Assembly (NCBI GenBank): GCA_963846565.1
Contig: CAWJWL010000005.1
Location: 1,736,001-1,800,000 of the forward strand
DNA from: WHSW01 sp963846565
Lineage (GTDB): Bacteria; Actinomycetota; Thermoleophilia; Solirubrobacterales; 70-9
DNA: 64,000 nucleotides
Direction of reading: 5' to 3'
The first letter of the stretch is position 1. Every line of letters begins with the position of its first letter. The notes below the pieces were generated by a model. That model was given only the letters and a program-made list of their open reading frames with translations. It was not told where the DNA came from and searched no databases. Made by a program: the position numbers and the translations under genes. Below are positions 14,853 through 23,139 of this stretch, one piece after another.

Positions 14853-15404
14853 ATGCGGGGATTGCGGCCGGCGGTCTTAGGGGCTTTTGCGTTCGCGGTG
14901 GGATTGCTGGTCGCGGGCGGAGCCGTGGCCGCCGACATCCATTGCGAGGTCGGCTTCTACTGCAACGGCACCGACGCGGCGGACACCATGGAGGGGTCTG
15001 CCGAAAAGGACATCATCATCGGCTACCCCGGCGACGACACCATCCGCGGCATGGCCGGCGACGATCTCATCAACGGTTTCGAAGGTGACGACCGGGTCGA
15101 GGGTGGCGCGGGAGACGACGCCATCACCGCCGACAAGGACGACGACGTGATCGTCGACGACACACCCAACGACGCCGACTCCGTGTACGCCGGCTCCGGC
15201 GCCGACAAGATCAACGTCCGCGACGGCGACGGCCGTGACACGGTCACCTGCGGCGCTCATTCCGACAGGGTCCTGGCCGATCCCGGGGACAACGTCGACG
15301 CCCGCTGCGAGAGGGTCGCCGACGAAGCTCCGCTCTGCGAGCCGAGCGATCCTGCAACGGGAGAACGCATGGGGACGGCCGGAAACGCGCGGACGCGCGG
15401 ATGA
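14853..15404 (+). CDS. Small secreted RTX-like repeat protein
   Basis: 183 aa. The signal peptide is MRGLRPAVLGAFAFAVGLLV. After a short Cys-containing head (DIHCEVGFYCNGTDAADTM) come Gly/Asp nonapeptides (IIGYPGDDTIRGMAGDDLIN; EGDDRVEGGAGDDAI), then the cap NVRDGDGRDTVTCG and ARCERV. The ATG at 14853 is preferred over 14814 for AGGGGAG upstream and a cleaner signal peptide. Each repeat should bind calcium in a parallel beta-roll after export. A short tail after the cap (SDPATGERMG) is unstructured. It is the second gene of the exported-protein cluster. Confidence 0.75.
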   Translation: MRGLRPAVLGAFAFAVGLLVAGGAVAADIHCEVGFYCNGTDAADTMEGSAEKDIIIGYPGDDTIRGMAGDDLINGFEGDDRVEGGAGDDAITADKDDDVIVDDTPNDADSVYAGSGADKINVRDGDGRDTVTCGAHSDRVLADPGDNVDARCERVADEAPLCEPSDPATGERMGTAGNARTRG

Positions 15405-15512
15405 CCCCGGTTCGGCGACCGGCTCCCGGCCCGTTACGCCCGCCGTTGACCGCTGCCTGCTGACCGGGGTACCTGAAAGGGGGTAGTTGATACTGTCGGT
15501 CCAGAGGAGGGT

Positions 15513-18500
15513 TTGGGGATCCATCAGAGACTGAAGCCAGGGTGGGGCGCGATTTGCACTGCACTCACCGCGTGCGCGCTTCTGATCGGGCCCGCCGACG
15601 CCGCCGTCGCCGGTTCGCGCGTCATCGTCACGCCCGCGGACGGGCAGGTCGTCAGGACCCATCCCGTTCGCATCAAGGTCAAGGCGGGCCCGGAGTACGG
15701 CGATGTCTCGGCGCGCCTCAACGGCGTCGAGGTCGGCGAGGACTTCGAGCGCAAGCCCCACAACAAACGCGTCCTGCTCGCTTCCAACAGCCATGGCCTG
15801 CGCCACGGCGAGAACGTGCTTCGCGTCAAGGCCTGGCGCAAGGGAAAGCTCAGGCGGGCCACAGTCCATTTCACCGTCGCGCACAGGCGACACATGGCCG
15901 GCGCGGGCCGTGACCGCATCGTCCCCGGCGGGGCGAAGTTCAAGCTGCGCGGAGGCGTCCGCTCGCATCCGTCACTCGATTTCGGCGGCCACGTCCGCTG
16001 GCACGTCGTCAAGGCGCCGAGGGGGAGCAAACTGGGACGCGGGCCGGTCGCGCGGAGGGCCGCGGCGGAGCGAAAGGCCCTGAAGGCGAGGAAGACGCTC
16101 AAGCCGACGTTCAAGCCCGACGTGCTCGGCACGTACACGCTCGAGATGCAGGCCGGCGCGGGCGCGAACGCAACCCGCGACCGCCTCACGCTCTCGTCGG
16201 TCCCGCAGCAGCCGCTCGTCCCGGTCTCGACGGCGATTCCGCCCGACACCACGGATCCGCGCTGGGGGATCAAGCTGTCGTGCGCGGACCCCTGCGGGGA
16301 TCCCGACATCGCGGGCGACGTCTTCCGGGCGCCGTGGATGCGCAAGACCGCCGACGGGTCGAGCTACTCGGGCACCGCGGCCGGCGGGTACAAGTACGAG
16401 GCGATCTGGCAGGTCGTCGCGCTCGAGCGCACGTCGCTCAAGCTGTTGTGGAACCGCACCTACGGCTGGTGCACTCCGGGTCCCCCGAACGAACCGCCCG
16501 GCGAGTTCTGCCGGCGAAACGACGCCGGGGAGCCGGTGTTCATCGACGCCCACAAAGAGCTCACCGCGAACGGACCCGACGGCCAGCCGCCGCTGATCAT
16601 CGCGCGCTCGCATCCCTCCTTGACCTCGGTGCCCAACGGAGCGTGGGGCCCGCCGAACGCCGGCGGGTTCGTGAACAACGACCCCCTGCCGGCGCTCGGG
16701 GCGCCCAACACCGACGATGCCCGCTTCAGCGCCGAGATCAACGCCGCCGCGCCGGGAACGGCGAGCTTCATCGGCGCGGCGGGCATGGAGCTGGGCGAGG
16801 CTCAGGTTGCGGTGATCGCCGACGGACGCGCGCTCAACGGATACCTGGCCCCCGATCAGCACGCGCCTACGCCGAATTACGGGTTCGTGCCGCAGGTGCG
16901 CGTGGAGTTCGACACGCGGGTGAACGCGAACGCGACGCAGACGATCGGCGATCAGACGCACACCCCGGCGAGCGTGCCGGATGGGATGACCGGGTACTTC
17001 GTCACGGCGAACGACCAGCACTCCCTCGCGCATATCGGCTCCGCGTTCTTCGCGACCGACGGTCCGGGCGTGACGGACTCGGGCGTCACCCAGATGACGG
17101 CCTTCCTGGATCAGCTGAACAAAGACGGAAGCCTGGTCATGATCACGACGCTGGTGACCCCCGCCGCCGCGAGCAATGGCATCCGATTGGTCAACGGGTC
17201 GGTCTCGACCGCGCTCTGGGACGGCCTCGCCGATCAGATCGTCGCCCTTGGCGGTACCCGGCACCGCTTCAACCTCTCCGCGGTCACCCCGGGTGACGAC
17301 TACAGCCTGCTCGGCTGGACGGGAGGAGAGGAAGGCGAGGGCGACGAGAGCACCGGCAAGAACGCGACCCTGCGCGGCACACTGGTCCCCGACGAGCAGT
17401 ATCGGTTCAGGCCCATCCACACGACCGAAGACGGGACGGGCTCGCCAACCAGGCTCGCGGACCTGCTGATCCAGCCGCCGAGCAACGACTGGCCAGAGTA
17501 CGCGGCAGATCCCGCCGGCGGCAACGCCGCCCTCAAATGGCTCGCGGGTCAGTTCCCGCAGAAGTTCGGCACGGCCGACCCGCGCGTCGCCTACTGGGCG
17601 GCGCCGATCGACGCGAACACCGCGGGGGACATCCGGGATGACATCACCAAGAACTACAACGCGGCCTCCGACTACCCGGCGGGCCACGGGTTCAGCGCGG
17701 AGGCCTTCAAGTGGGCTGTGGATCAGCTCTACCTGGAACTCGGCTGGGTGAAGACTGCCCGCACCTACATGACCGGCGCGTCGGACGACCACGGCGTCCA
17801 GGTCTCGGGAGGACTCGCGCTTCCGACCTTCGTCGCGGGCGAGCAGGCCTGGAAGGAAGCGAAGGACACGAGCGATGCGCTCCTCAATGACCTTGCGGCC
17901 CTCAAGCAGAAGGCCGAGCTTCAGGCCAACTGGTTCGACGTCGTCGAGGGTGTGCTGGACGTGATCCTGGGTGCCGCGGGGCTGCCGGATCTCAAGAAGC
18001 TCGAGGCCTTCGTCGAGGTGTCCGCGGGGTTGATCGAAGAGGCCGGAGTCCTGTGGGAGAAGAACTGGACCGGAGGCTCCGCCGCTGATGACATCGCGGT
18101 CGAGGCCGACCAGCTGGGCGATCAGCTGCAGACGCGGCTGCAAAGCACGTCGGCGACGTTCAGCCAGCTGGCGAACGTCGTCGTCAGCGATCCGGTGAAG
18201 CTGGCCGAGGTCGGGACGTGGGGCAACTGCAAGCTGTCCGTCAACGGGTGCGGCGCCTTCAATCTCGAGACGGGCCAACAGGAGTTCGCGGAGTACTACG
18301 ACCCGACCGACACCAGCAACGACCTGAAGGCCGCCGTGGAGATCGTGAACCGTGGGGTGGAACAGACGATCTGGGAGGAGCTCGTGCCGCTGGCCTTCGG
18401 CGTCTGGGACATCGCGGCGTATCCGCAGTCGACGAACGCCGGCAAGTTCACCGCCGCGCCGACCGAGGCCACGATCGACCTCAACCAGTTCTCCTGCAAC

Positions 18501-18791
18501 CGTGGCTTCGGCACCGAGTTCAACAACCCGTTCGACGGGGCGCCACGCGCGGCGTGGAGCGGGTCGCTCGAGCACATCAACCCGCTGGACCTGAGCCAGA
18601 ACCAGTGGCGCATCCGGATCAGCACGGCGAAGTCGGGCATCACGTACTCCTGGCTCACGCCCGACCAGCTTCAGACGATGTTCGGATCGGTCGAGTCCGG
18701 CGGTCTCGGGATCGACCCCCACGACTGGATGCGCGAGGCGGAGCCCGTCTTCGCGCCCGCCTCCGACGTGTTCTGCGGATGGCTCGAGTGA
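15513..18791 (+). CDS. Very large secreted protein of unknown function
   Basis: 1092 aa with an N-terminal signal (ICTALTACALLIGPADAAVA). Residues about 35-125 look like an Ig-like or Ig-associated beta domain (VIVTPADGQVVRTHPVRIKV; LRHGENVLRVKAWRKG). A Lys/Arg-rich linker and a second beta domain ending near 230 follow. The 600-residue middle is rich in Trp, Asn and Gly and contains GGYKYEAIWQVVALERT, VPDGMTGYFVTANDQHSLAH and a probable helical segment (WFDVVEGVLDVILGAAG; LQTRLQSTSATFSQLANVVV). I recognise no enzyme motif. The TTG start follows GAGGAGG closely, so a nearby alternative start is possible. It is the centrepiece of the cluster, with an RTX protein before it and three after it. 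Confidence 0.75.
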   Translation: MGIHQRLKPGWGAICTALTACALLIGPADAAVAGSRVIVTPADGQVVRTHPVRIKVKAGPEYGDVSARLNGVEVGEDFERKPHNKRVLLASNSHGLRHGENVLRVKAWRKGKLRRATVHFTVAHRRHMAGAGRDRIVPGGAKFKLRGGVRSHPSLDFGGHVRWHVVKAPRGSKLGRGPVARRAAAERKALKARKTLKPTFKPDVLGTYTLEMQAGAGANATRDRLTLSSVPQQPLVPVSTAIPPDTTDPRWGIKLSCADPCGDPDIAGDVFRAPWMRKTADGSSYSGTAAGGYKYEAIWQVVALERTSLKLLWNRTYGWCTPGPPNEPPGEFCRRNDAGEPVFIDAHKELTANGPDGQPPLIIARSHPSLTSVPNGAWGPPNAGGFVNNDPLPALGAPNTDDARFSAEINAAAPGTASFIGAAGMELGEAQVAVIADGRALNGYLAPDQHAPTPNYGFVPQVRVEFDTRVNANATQTIGDQTHTPASVPDGMTGYFVTANDQHSLAHIGSAFFATDGPGVTDSGVTQMTAFLDQLNKDGSLVMITTLVTPAAASNGIRLVNGSVSTALWDGLADQIVALGGTRHRFNLSAVTPGDDYSLLGWTGGEEGEGDESTGKNATLRGTLVPDEQYRFRPIHTTEDGTGSPTRLADLLIQPPSNDWPEYAADPAGGNAALKWLAGQFPQKFGTADPRVAYWAAPIDANTAGDIRDDITKNYNAASDYPAGHGFSAEAFKWAVDQLYLELGWVKTARTYMTGASDDHGVQVSGGLALPTFVAGEQAWKEAKDTSDALLNDLAALKQKAELQANWFDVVEGVLDVILGAAGLPDLKKLEAFVEVSAGLIEEAGVLWEKNWTGGSAADDIAVEADQLGDQLQTRLQSTSATFSQLANVVVSDPVKLAEVGTWGNCKLSVNGCGAFNLETGQQEFAEYYDPTDTSNDLKAAVEIVNRGVEQTIWEELVPLAFGVWDIAAYPQSTNAGKFTAAPTEATIDLNQFSCNRGFGTEFNNPFDGAPRAAWSGSLEHINPLDLSQNQWRIRISTAKSGITYSWLTPDQLQTMFGSVESGGLGIDPHDWMREAEPVFAPASDVFCGWLE

Positions 18792-18807
18792 GCGGCCGGC
18801 CGTTCTG

Positions 18808-19810
18808 ATGCGCCGCGCTCTCAGTGTCGCGCTCGGGTCGGTTGCGATCGCCTTTGCGGCTGCTCCCCGGAGGCGCGCAGGCGCGAACCGGCACGGACCC
18901 TTGCCCGCTCCATCCGGCCACGGGGGTCTTCGAGAACGACTTGCTCGCATGTGACTTCAAGGTGGCCATCCCTGCCTCGGAAGGGCGGTACCTCGGGCCC
19001 GAGCTGACCGACGCGAATGAAGACGCGAACTACCTGCCGGATTCCGAGCTCCAATGCCCCCTCAATCGCCGGATCCCGGGCACCGGGACCTGGGGCAGGG
19101 CGTTTGCCTACAACTGGGGCTGGGATTACTACGTCGAGGGCAACGCCTGGGTCCTGTGGGACGGGCGGATCTCCGACTACTGGCCCGGCGGCGGCACGAT
19201 CCTCGACGTGGGCGCGGAGGGCTACAACTCGTTCACCGCTCCGTTCACGAACTGGGGCAGTGGCGACCCGATCGTCACCAGGCTCTTCTGGTTCTGCAAT
19301 CAGGTCACGCGCGACTCGGACCGCGCGGCCTCCCGTCCCAAGATGGGCGGCGGAAGCGACGACGGCCTCGCCGGCAACGGAAACGACAACGCGCTGATCG
19401 GCCTGGGCGGCGACGACCGGCTCTTCGGTCATGGCGGCGACGATCACCTGCACGGCGGAGTAGGCCAGGACGCGCTTTACGGCGGCGTCCACGACGACCT
19501 GATCCACGGCCGCCGTCACGCAGACACCGCGGTCGGCGGGAACGGGAGCGACGACATCCTCCCGGGCAAGGGCGGCGACGTCGCCCGCGGCGGCAGCGAC
19601 GACGACCAGCTCTTCGACGACGAGGGCCGCGACACACTCCGTGGTGGCTCCGGCAACGACCGCTTCTCGGCGCGCGACGGCGACCGCGACGTGATCGACT
19701 GCGGTCCCGGCGACGACATCGCGATCATCGACCGCGCCGACGTCGCGAGGGGCTGCGAGTACGTATTCCGCACCGCGCGTGAGACGCCGCGGACGCTGCC
19801 GAGGATCTAA
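18808..19810 (+). CDS. Tandem RTX protein 1, frameshift inside signal peptide
   Basis: About 333 aa if repaired. ATG at 18808 opens a signal peptide MRRALSVALGSVAIAFAAAP, but the mature protein (GGAQARTGTDPCPLHPATG) continues in another frame; dropping one C from the CCCC run at 18865-18868 joins them. The mature part has the cluster-specific domain with AFAYNWGWDYYVEGNAWVLW near residue 95 and GSGDPIVTRLFWFC, then about ten Asp/Gly nonapeptides (GGDDRLFGHGGDDHLHGG) and the cap SARDGDRDVIDCG, CEYVF. It ends TPRTLPRI. The next two genes are tandem paralogues. Its stop overlaps the next ATG (TAATG). The shift may be a sequencing error. Confidence 0.7.
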
Positions 19811-20802
19811 TGAGAAGGAAGGCCATGAGGAAGCTTCTTGTGCTCGCCGGGCTCGGGGCGCTCGCGTTTGCCGTGTCGTCCGGCCCCGCCCAAGCGCGAA
19901 CCGAGACCGACCCGTGCCCGCCGGGCACCTACGGGGTCTACGAGACCTTCTCCGGCCCCACCCTCGTCTGCGCCGGCCTCGAGTCGATTCCCGCCAACGA
20001 GGACCGCTACCTGGGCGTGCCCTTCCAGGACTACGAGAACGTCGACGCCCTGCCGGGCAGCGAGCGCCTGCAGTGTCCGGGCGGCACGATCATCCCGGGG
20101 ACGGAGTTCTGGGCCCATGGGTGGGAGTGGGACTACTACGTCGAGGGCGGCTCCTGGGTCCTCTGGGACGGGCGCGTCTCGTGGGAGTGGCCCCAGACCA
20201 ACCGTGTGGATCAAAAGCACGGCTACAACGCGATCACGGCGCCGTTCAGGAACTGGGGGAGCCCTAACGCGATCACGGCGCGCATCTTCTGGCAGTGCGA
20301 GCTCTCGGAAAGGAAAGCGGCCACGGCGCCCCAGCTCGGCGACGGCAGCGCCGACGCGCTCGAGGCGGGCGGTGAGGACAACGTTTTGATCGGGTTCGCC
20401 GGCGACGACCGCCTCGTGGGCCGCGGCGGCGATGACCACCTCCACGGAGGAGCGGGCCACGACGTGGCGCTGGGTGGAGCGCACGACGACCTCATCCACG
20501 GCCGCCGCGCAGCTGACAGGGTCTCGGGCGGAAACGGCGAGGACGACATCCTCACCGGCCGTGGCCACGACGTCGGCAGCGGTGGGCCCGACGCCGATCA
20601 GCTCTTCGACGACGAGGGCCGCGACGAGCTTCGCGGCGGCGCGGGCAACGACCGCTTCTCGTCCCGCGACGGGGACCGCGACGTGATCCGCTGCGGCCGC
20701 GGCGAAGACATCGCGATCATCGACCGCGCGGACGTCACCAGCGGTTGCGAGTACGCATTCCGCACCGCGCGTCAGACGCCCAGAAAGCTGCCGAAGATCT
20801 GA
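19810..20802 (+). CDS. Tandem RTX protein 2
   Basis: 330 aa. Signal peptide LLVLAGLGALAFAVSSGPAQA, then TETDPCPPG as in its neighbours. The shared N-terminal domain contains GWEWDYYVEGGSWVLWDG and GSPNAITARIFWQCE; the RTX part runs from about residue 190 (GDDRLVGRGGDDHLHGGAGH; DDLIHGRRAADRVSGGNGED). It closes with SSRDGDRDVIRCG, CEYAFR and TPRKLPKI. The first ATG overlaps the previous stop; ATG at 19825 follows AAGGAAGG and is the likely alternative start. Six in-phase Cys are shared with paralogues 1 and 3, suggesting disulfides outside the cell. The function is unknown; a calcium-stabilised surface or matrix protein is an inference. Confidence 0.8.
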   Translation: MRRKAMRKLLVLAGLGALAFAVSSGPAQARTETDPCPPGTYGVYETFSGPTLVCAGLESIPANEDRYLGVPFQDYENVDALPGSERLQCPGGTIIPGTEFWAHGWEWDYYVEGGSWVLWDGRVSWEWPQTNRVDQKHGYNAITAPFRNWGSPNAITARIFWQCELSERKAATAPQLGDGSADALEAGGEDNVLIGFAGDDRLVGRGGDDHLHGGAGHDVALGGAHDDLIHGRRAADRVSGGNGEDDILTGRGHDVGSGGPDADQLFDDEGRDELRGGAGNDRFSSRDGDRDVIRCGRGEDIAIIDRADVTSGCEYAFRTARQTPRKLPKI

Positions 20803-20806
20803 TGCG

Positions 20807-21844
20807 ATGAGGCGACGGCGGGCCGAGAGGCAACGACTGGCGCTCGCGGCGGTGCTCGCCGCGGCGGCGTTCGGCGCCTTCCCCGGCTCGGCGGCAGCGA
20901 TCACGGACACGGATCCGTGCGCCGCTGCCGGAGTCAACGGCGGGTATCTGTCGGAATCAGGCTTCTTGTGCGGCGCCCAGTACGAGGTGGAGTCCGACGA
21001 CGGCGAGGTCCAGTGGTTGCCCCACGGGGCCGCGAACGGCCTCGAGTGCCCGCCACACCTCTACATCAAGGGCACCGATTACTGGAGCAGCGCGTTCTCG
21101 TACAACTGGGGCTGGGACTACTGGGTAGACGGCGGCGAATGGGTGCTCTGGGACGGGGGAGTCAGCGCCTATCCCGAGGACGGGGGGCTCGAGGAGGGAT
21201 TCGAGGCCTACAACGGTCTCAGTTTCCAGGTGGTGAACTGGAGCGGCCTCTCGGAGGGCATCTCTCAAATTGCAGTGAGGCCCTTCCTCGACTGCGTGCG
21301 AAACCCAATCGTCCGAGGCGCGGCCAGAGGGCAGGGAGACGGCTCGGCCGCAGGCGCGCCGGGGGAGTTGCCAGGCGGCGGCGATGGCGGCGACAACGCC
21401 CTTCACGGAGGTGACGGCGACAATGCGCTGATCGGGATGGCCGGCCACGACCGCCTCCACGGCCACGCAGGCGCAGATCACCTCCACGGGGGCGCTGGCG
21501 AGGACGCTCTTTTCGGCGGCGCCCACGACGACTTGATCCATGGCCGCCGCGACTCCGACAACGCAGTCGGTGGCAACGGCGACGACGACGTCCTCACCGG
21601 TAAGGGCAGCGACCTCGCGCGCGGAGGGGCAGACGACGATCAGCTCTTCGATAACGAGGGCCGAGACACCCTGCGCGGCGGCGCGGGCAACGACCGGTTC
21701 TCCGCGCGCGACGGGGATCGCGACGTGATCCGTTGCGGCGCCGGAGAGGACATCGCGATCATCGACGGCCTAGACGTCGCTGTCGAGTGCGAGCACGCGT
21801 ATAGGAGTGGCGGCGAAACGCCGCGGAAGCTGCCGAAGATCTAG
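20807..21844 (+). CDS. Tandem RTX protein 3
   Basis: 345 aa. The signal peptide is LALAAVLAAAAFGAFPGSAAA. It carries the same layout: DTDPC start, AFSYNWGWDYWVDGGEWVLW, a longer Gly-rich linker (GDGSAAGAPGELPGGGDGGD), RTX nonapeptides (GGAGEDALFGGAHDDLIHG; GGADDDQLFDNEGRDTLRGG), and the cap SARDGDRDVIRCG with a late CEH, ending TPRKLPKI. It is the most divergent of the three in the N-terminal domain (WSGLSEGISQIAV in place of WGSGDPIVT). Only 4 bp separate it from paralogue 2 and 12 bp from the following pseudoenzyme gene, so the genes are surely one transcript. Confidence 0.8.
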   Translation: MRRRRAERQRLALAAVLAAAAFGAFPGSAAAITDTDPCAAAGVNGGYLSESGFLCGAQYEVESDDGEVQWLPHGAANGLECPPHLYIKGTDYWSSAFSYNWGWDYWVDGGEWVLWDGGVSAYPEDGGLEEGFEAYNGLSFQVVNWSGLSEGISQIAVRPFLDCVRNPIVRGAARGQGDGSAAGAPGELPGGGDGGDNALHGGDGDNALIGMAGHDRLHGHAGADHLHGGAGEDALFGGAHDDLIHGRRDSDNAVGGNGDDDVLTGKGSDLARGGADDDQLFDNEGRDTLRGGAGNDRFSARDGDRDVIRCGAGEDIAIIDGLDVAVECEHAYRSGGETPRKLPKI

Positions 21845-21856
21845 AGGGGAGACGGG

Positions 21857-23014
21857 ATGACAGGACGTTCTATTCATAGGCTCGGCCTGGGGCTGCTCGC
21901 AGTCCTTCTGATCAGCGCAAGCGCGCCGCAACCCGCGAGCGCGGCGCCCGCGAGTGGCAAGAAGGTGGAGCGGACGGTGCGCGCGCTGTTCGACGAGTAC
22001 CCGTTGCGGGGGACGGTGTACGGCGTCTGGGAGAACGGCCGGCAGCTCGCTGTGGACGCGCTCGGTCAGGCCAAGCCCGGCGTGCCGGCGACGACGGAGG
22101 ATCACTTCAGGATCGGGAACATCACCGAGTCGATGACGGTGACGGTGCTGCTCCAGCTCGTCGACGAAGGGAAGCTCAGCCTCGCCGATCCGATCTCGAA
22201 CTGGTTCCCGGAGCTGCCGAACGCTCAGAACGTCACGGTCGGGATGCTCGCCCGGAGCACCTCGGGCTACGCGCACTACGGCGCCGCGCCCACGTTCGCG
22301 AAGTCGGTCTATGCAGACCCCTTCCGCCGCTGGAAGGTCTCGGAGCTCTACGCCCTCGCGTTCAGCCTCCCGCCGCTGTTCGAGCCCGGCACGAGCTGGG
22401 CGTTCTCCGACACCAACTTCCTCATCCTGGGGCAGCTCCTGCAGGTGGTCGGCGGCGAGCGGGTGCAAACGCTCCTGCGGACTCGGATCTGGGACGAGCT
22501 CGGGCTCGAGGGGACCGCGATGCAGGTCGGCGCCCACATCGACCCGCCGGTGCTGCACGGGTTCACGCGCGCGCGAGACAACAAGTACCAGGACTCGACC
22601 GGGTGGTCGCCGAGCACCTTCCGGGGCGCCGGCAACGGCACGTCCACCATCGGCGACCTCGGCATCTGGGCGCGGGCCCTCGGGACCGGAAGGCTGGTCT
22701 CACCGGCGTCGCACGCACTTCAGGTCGGGCCGCAGAACGTCGGCCTGGACGCACAGACCGAGGAGCGCCACTACGCCATGGGCAGCGGCGTGACCAACGG
22801 CTGGATCTACAACAACCCAAACCTGTCCGGCTACAAGGGACAGCTCGCGTACCTGCCCGCCAAGGGGATCGCCATCGTCGTCTTCTCCACGGACGGCCCC
22901 GCGGCCAAGCCGTCGGTCCGCTACGACGCCGACATCCTCAACCGCATCGCCGCGATCGTCGCCCCGAAGCAGCCGCCGAACCAGCCGTTCTGCCTGGACC
23001 CCCCCTGCAGCTAA
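21857..23014 (+). CDS. Exported beta-lactamase-fold protein lacking catalytic residues (paralogue 2)
   Basis: 385 aa with signal peptide (LGLGLLAVLLISASAPQPAS). Homologous over its full length to the protein at 13580. FRIGNITESMT replaces the SxxK motif (Asn and Glu for Ser and Lys), WAFSDTNFLIL replaces the YxN tyrosine with Phe, and NNPNLSGYKG replaces the HTG motif. The C-terminus FCLDPPCS matches the CTRPPC end of paralogue 1. Because the same substitutions occur in two diverged copies, they are an inherited, selected state and not random decay. Ligand-binding or wall-binding use of the old penicillin-recognising fold is my inference. It is the last gene before a strong hairpin. Confidence 0.8.
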   Translation: MTGRSIHRLGLGLLAVLLISASAPQPASAAPASGKKVERTVRALFDEYPLRGTVYGVWENGRQLAVDALGQAKPGVPATTEDHFRIGNITESMTVTVLLQLVDEGKLSLADPISNWFPELPNAQNVTVGMLARSTSGYAHYGAAPTFAKSVYADPFRRWKVSELYALAFSLPPLFEPGTSWAFSDTNFLILGQLLQVVGGERVQTLLRTRIWDELGLEGTAMQVGAHIDPPVLHGFTRARDNKYQDSTGWSPSTFRGAGNGTSTIGDLGIWARALGTGRLVSPASHALQVGPQNVGLDAQTEERHYAMGSGVTNGWIYNNPNLSGYKGQLAYLPAKGIAIVVFSTDGPAAKPSVRYDADILNRIAAIVAPKQPPNQPFCLDPPCS

Positions 23015-23037
23015 GAGCCGCGAGCGGTCTTCAGCGG

Positions 23038-23069
23038 GGGCGGCTACCCTTGGGGTAACACCGCCGCCC
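23038..23069 (+). terminator. Hairpin terminator closing the exported-protein cluster
   Basis: GGGCGGC (23038-23044) pairs with GCCGCCC (23063-23069), and TACCC/GGGTA pairs inside. It begins 23 bases after the stop of the second pseudoenzyme gene. The stem is long and GC-rich with only a short U-tract. Confidence 0.5.
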
Positions 23070-23139
23070 TTCGAGCACCTTCCGTTTCTCCCTCTTGATC
23101 GTGCGGCCCATTCGCGGAGAAACGAGATCGAAGGACCGG

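Noticed and set aside
15972..18950. Open frame of nearly 1000 codons on the minus strand
   Set aside because: It is the antisense of the 1092-residue secreted protein. The product is Arg/Val/Asp-rich with no domain, as expected from a mirrored GC-rich gene, while the plus frame has a signal peptide.
19380..21760. Dense short direct repeats that could be read as a CRISPR array
   Set aside because: The period is 27 bases (nonapeptides) without constant repeat units or unique spacers; it is in frame within RTX genes. No cas genes are present.
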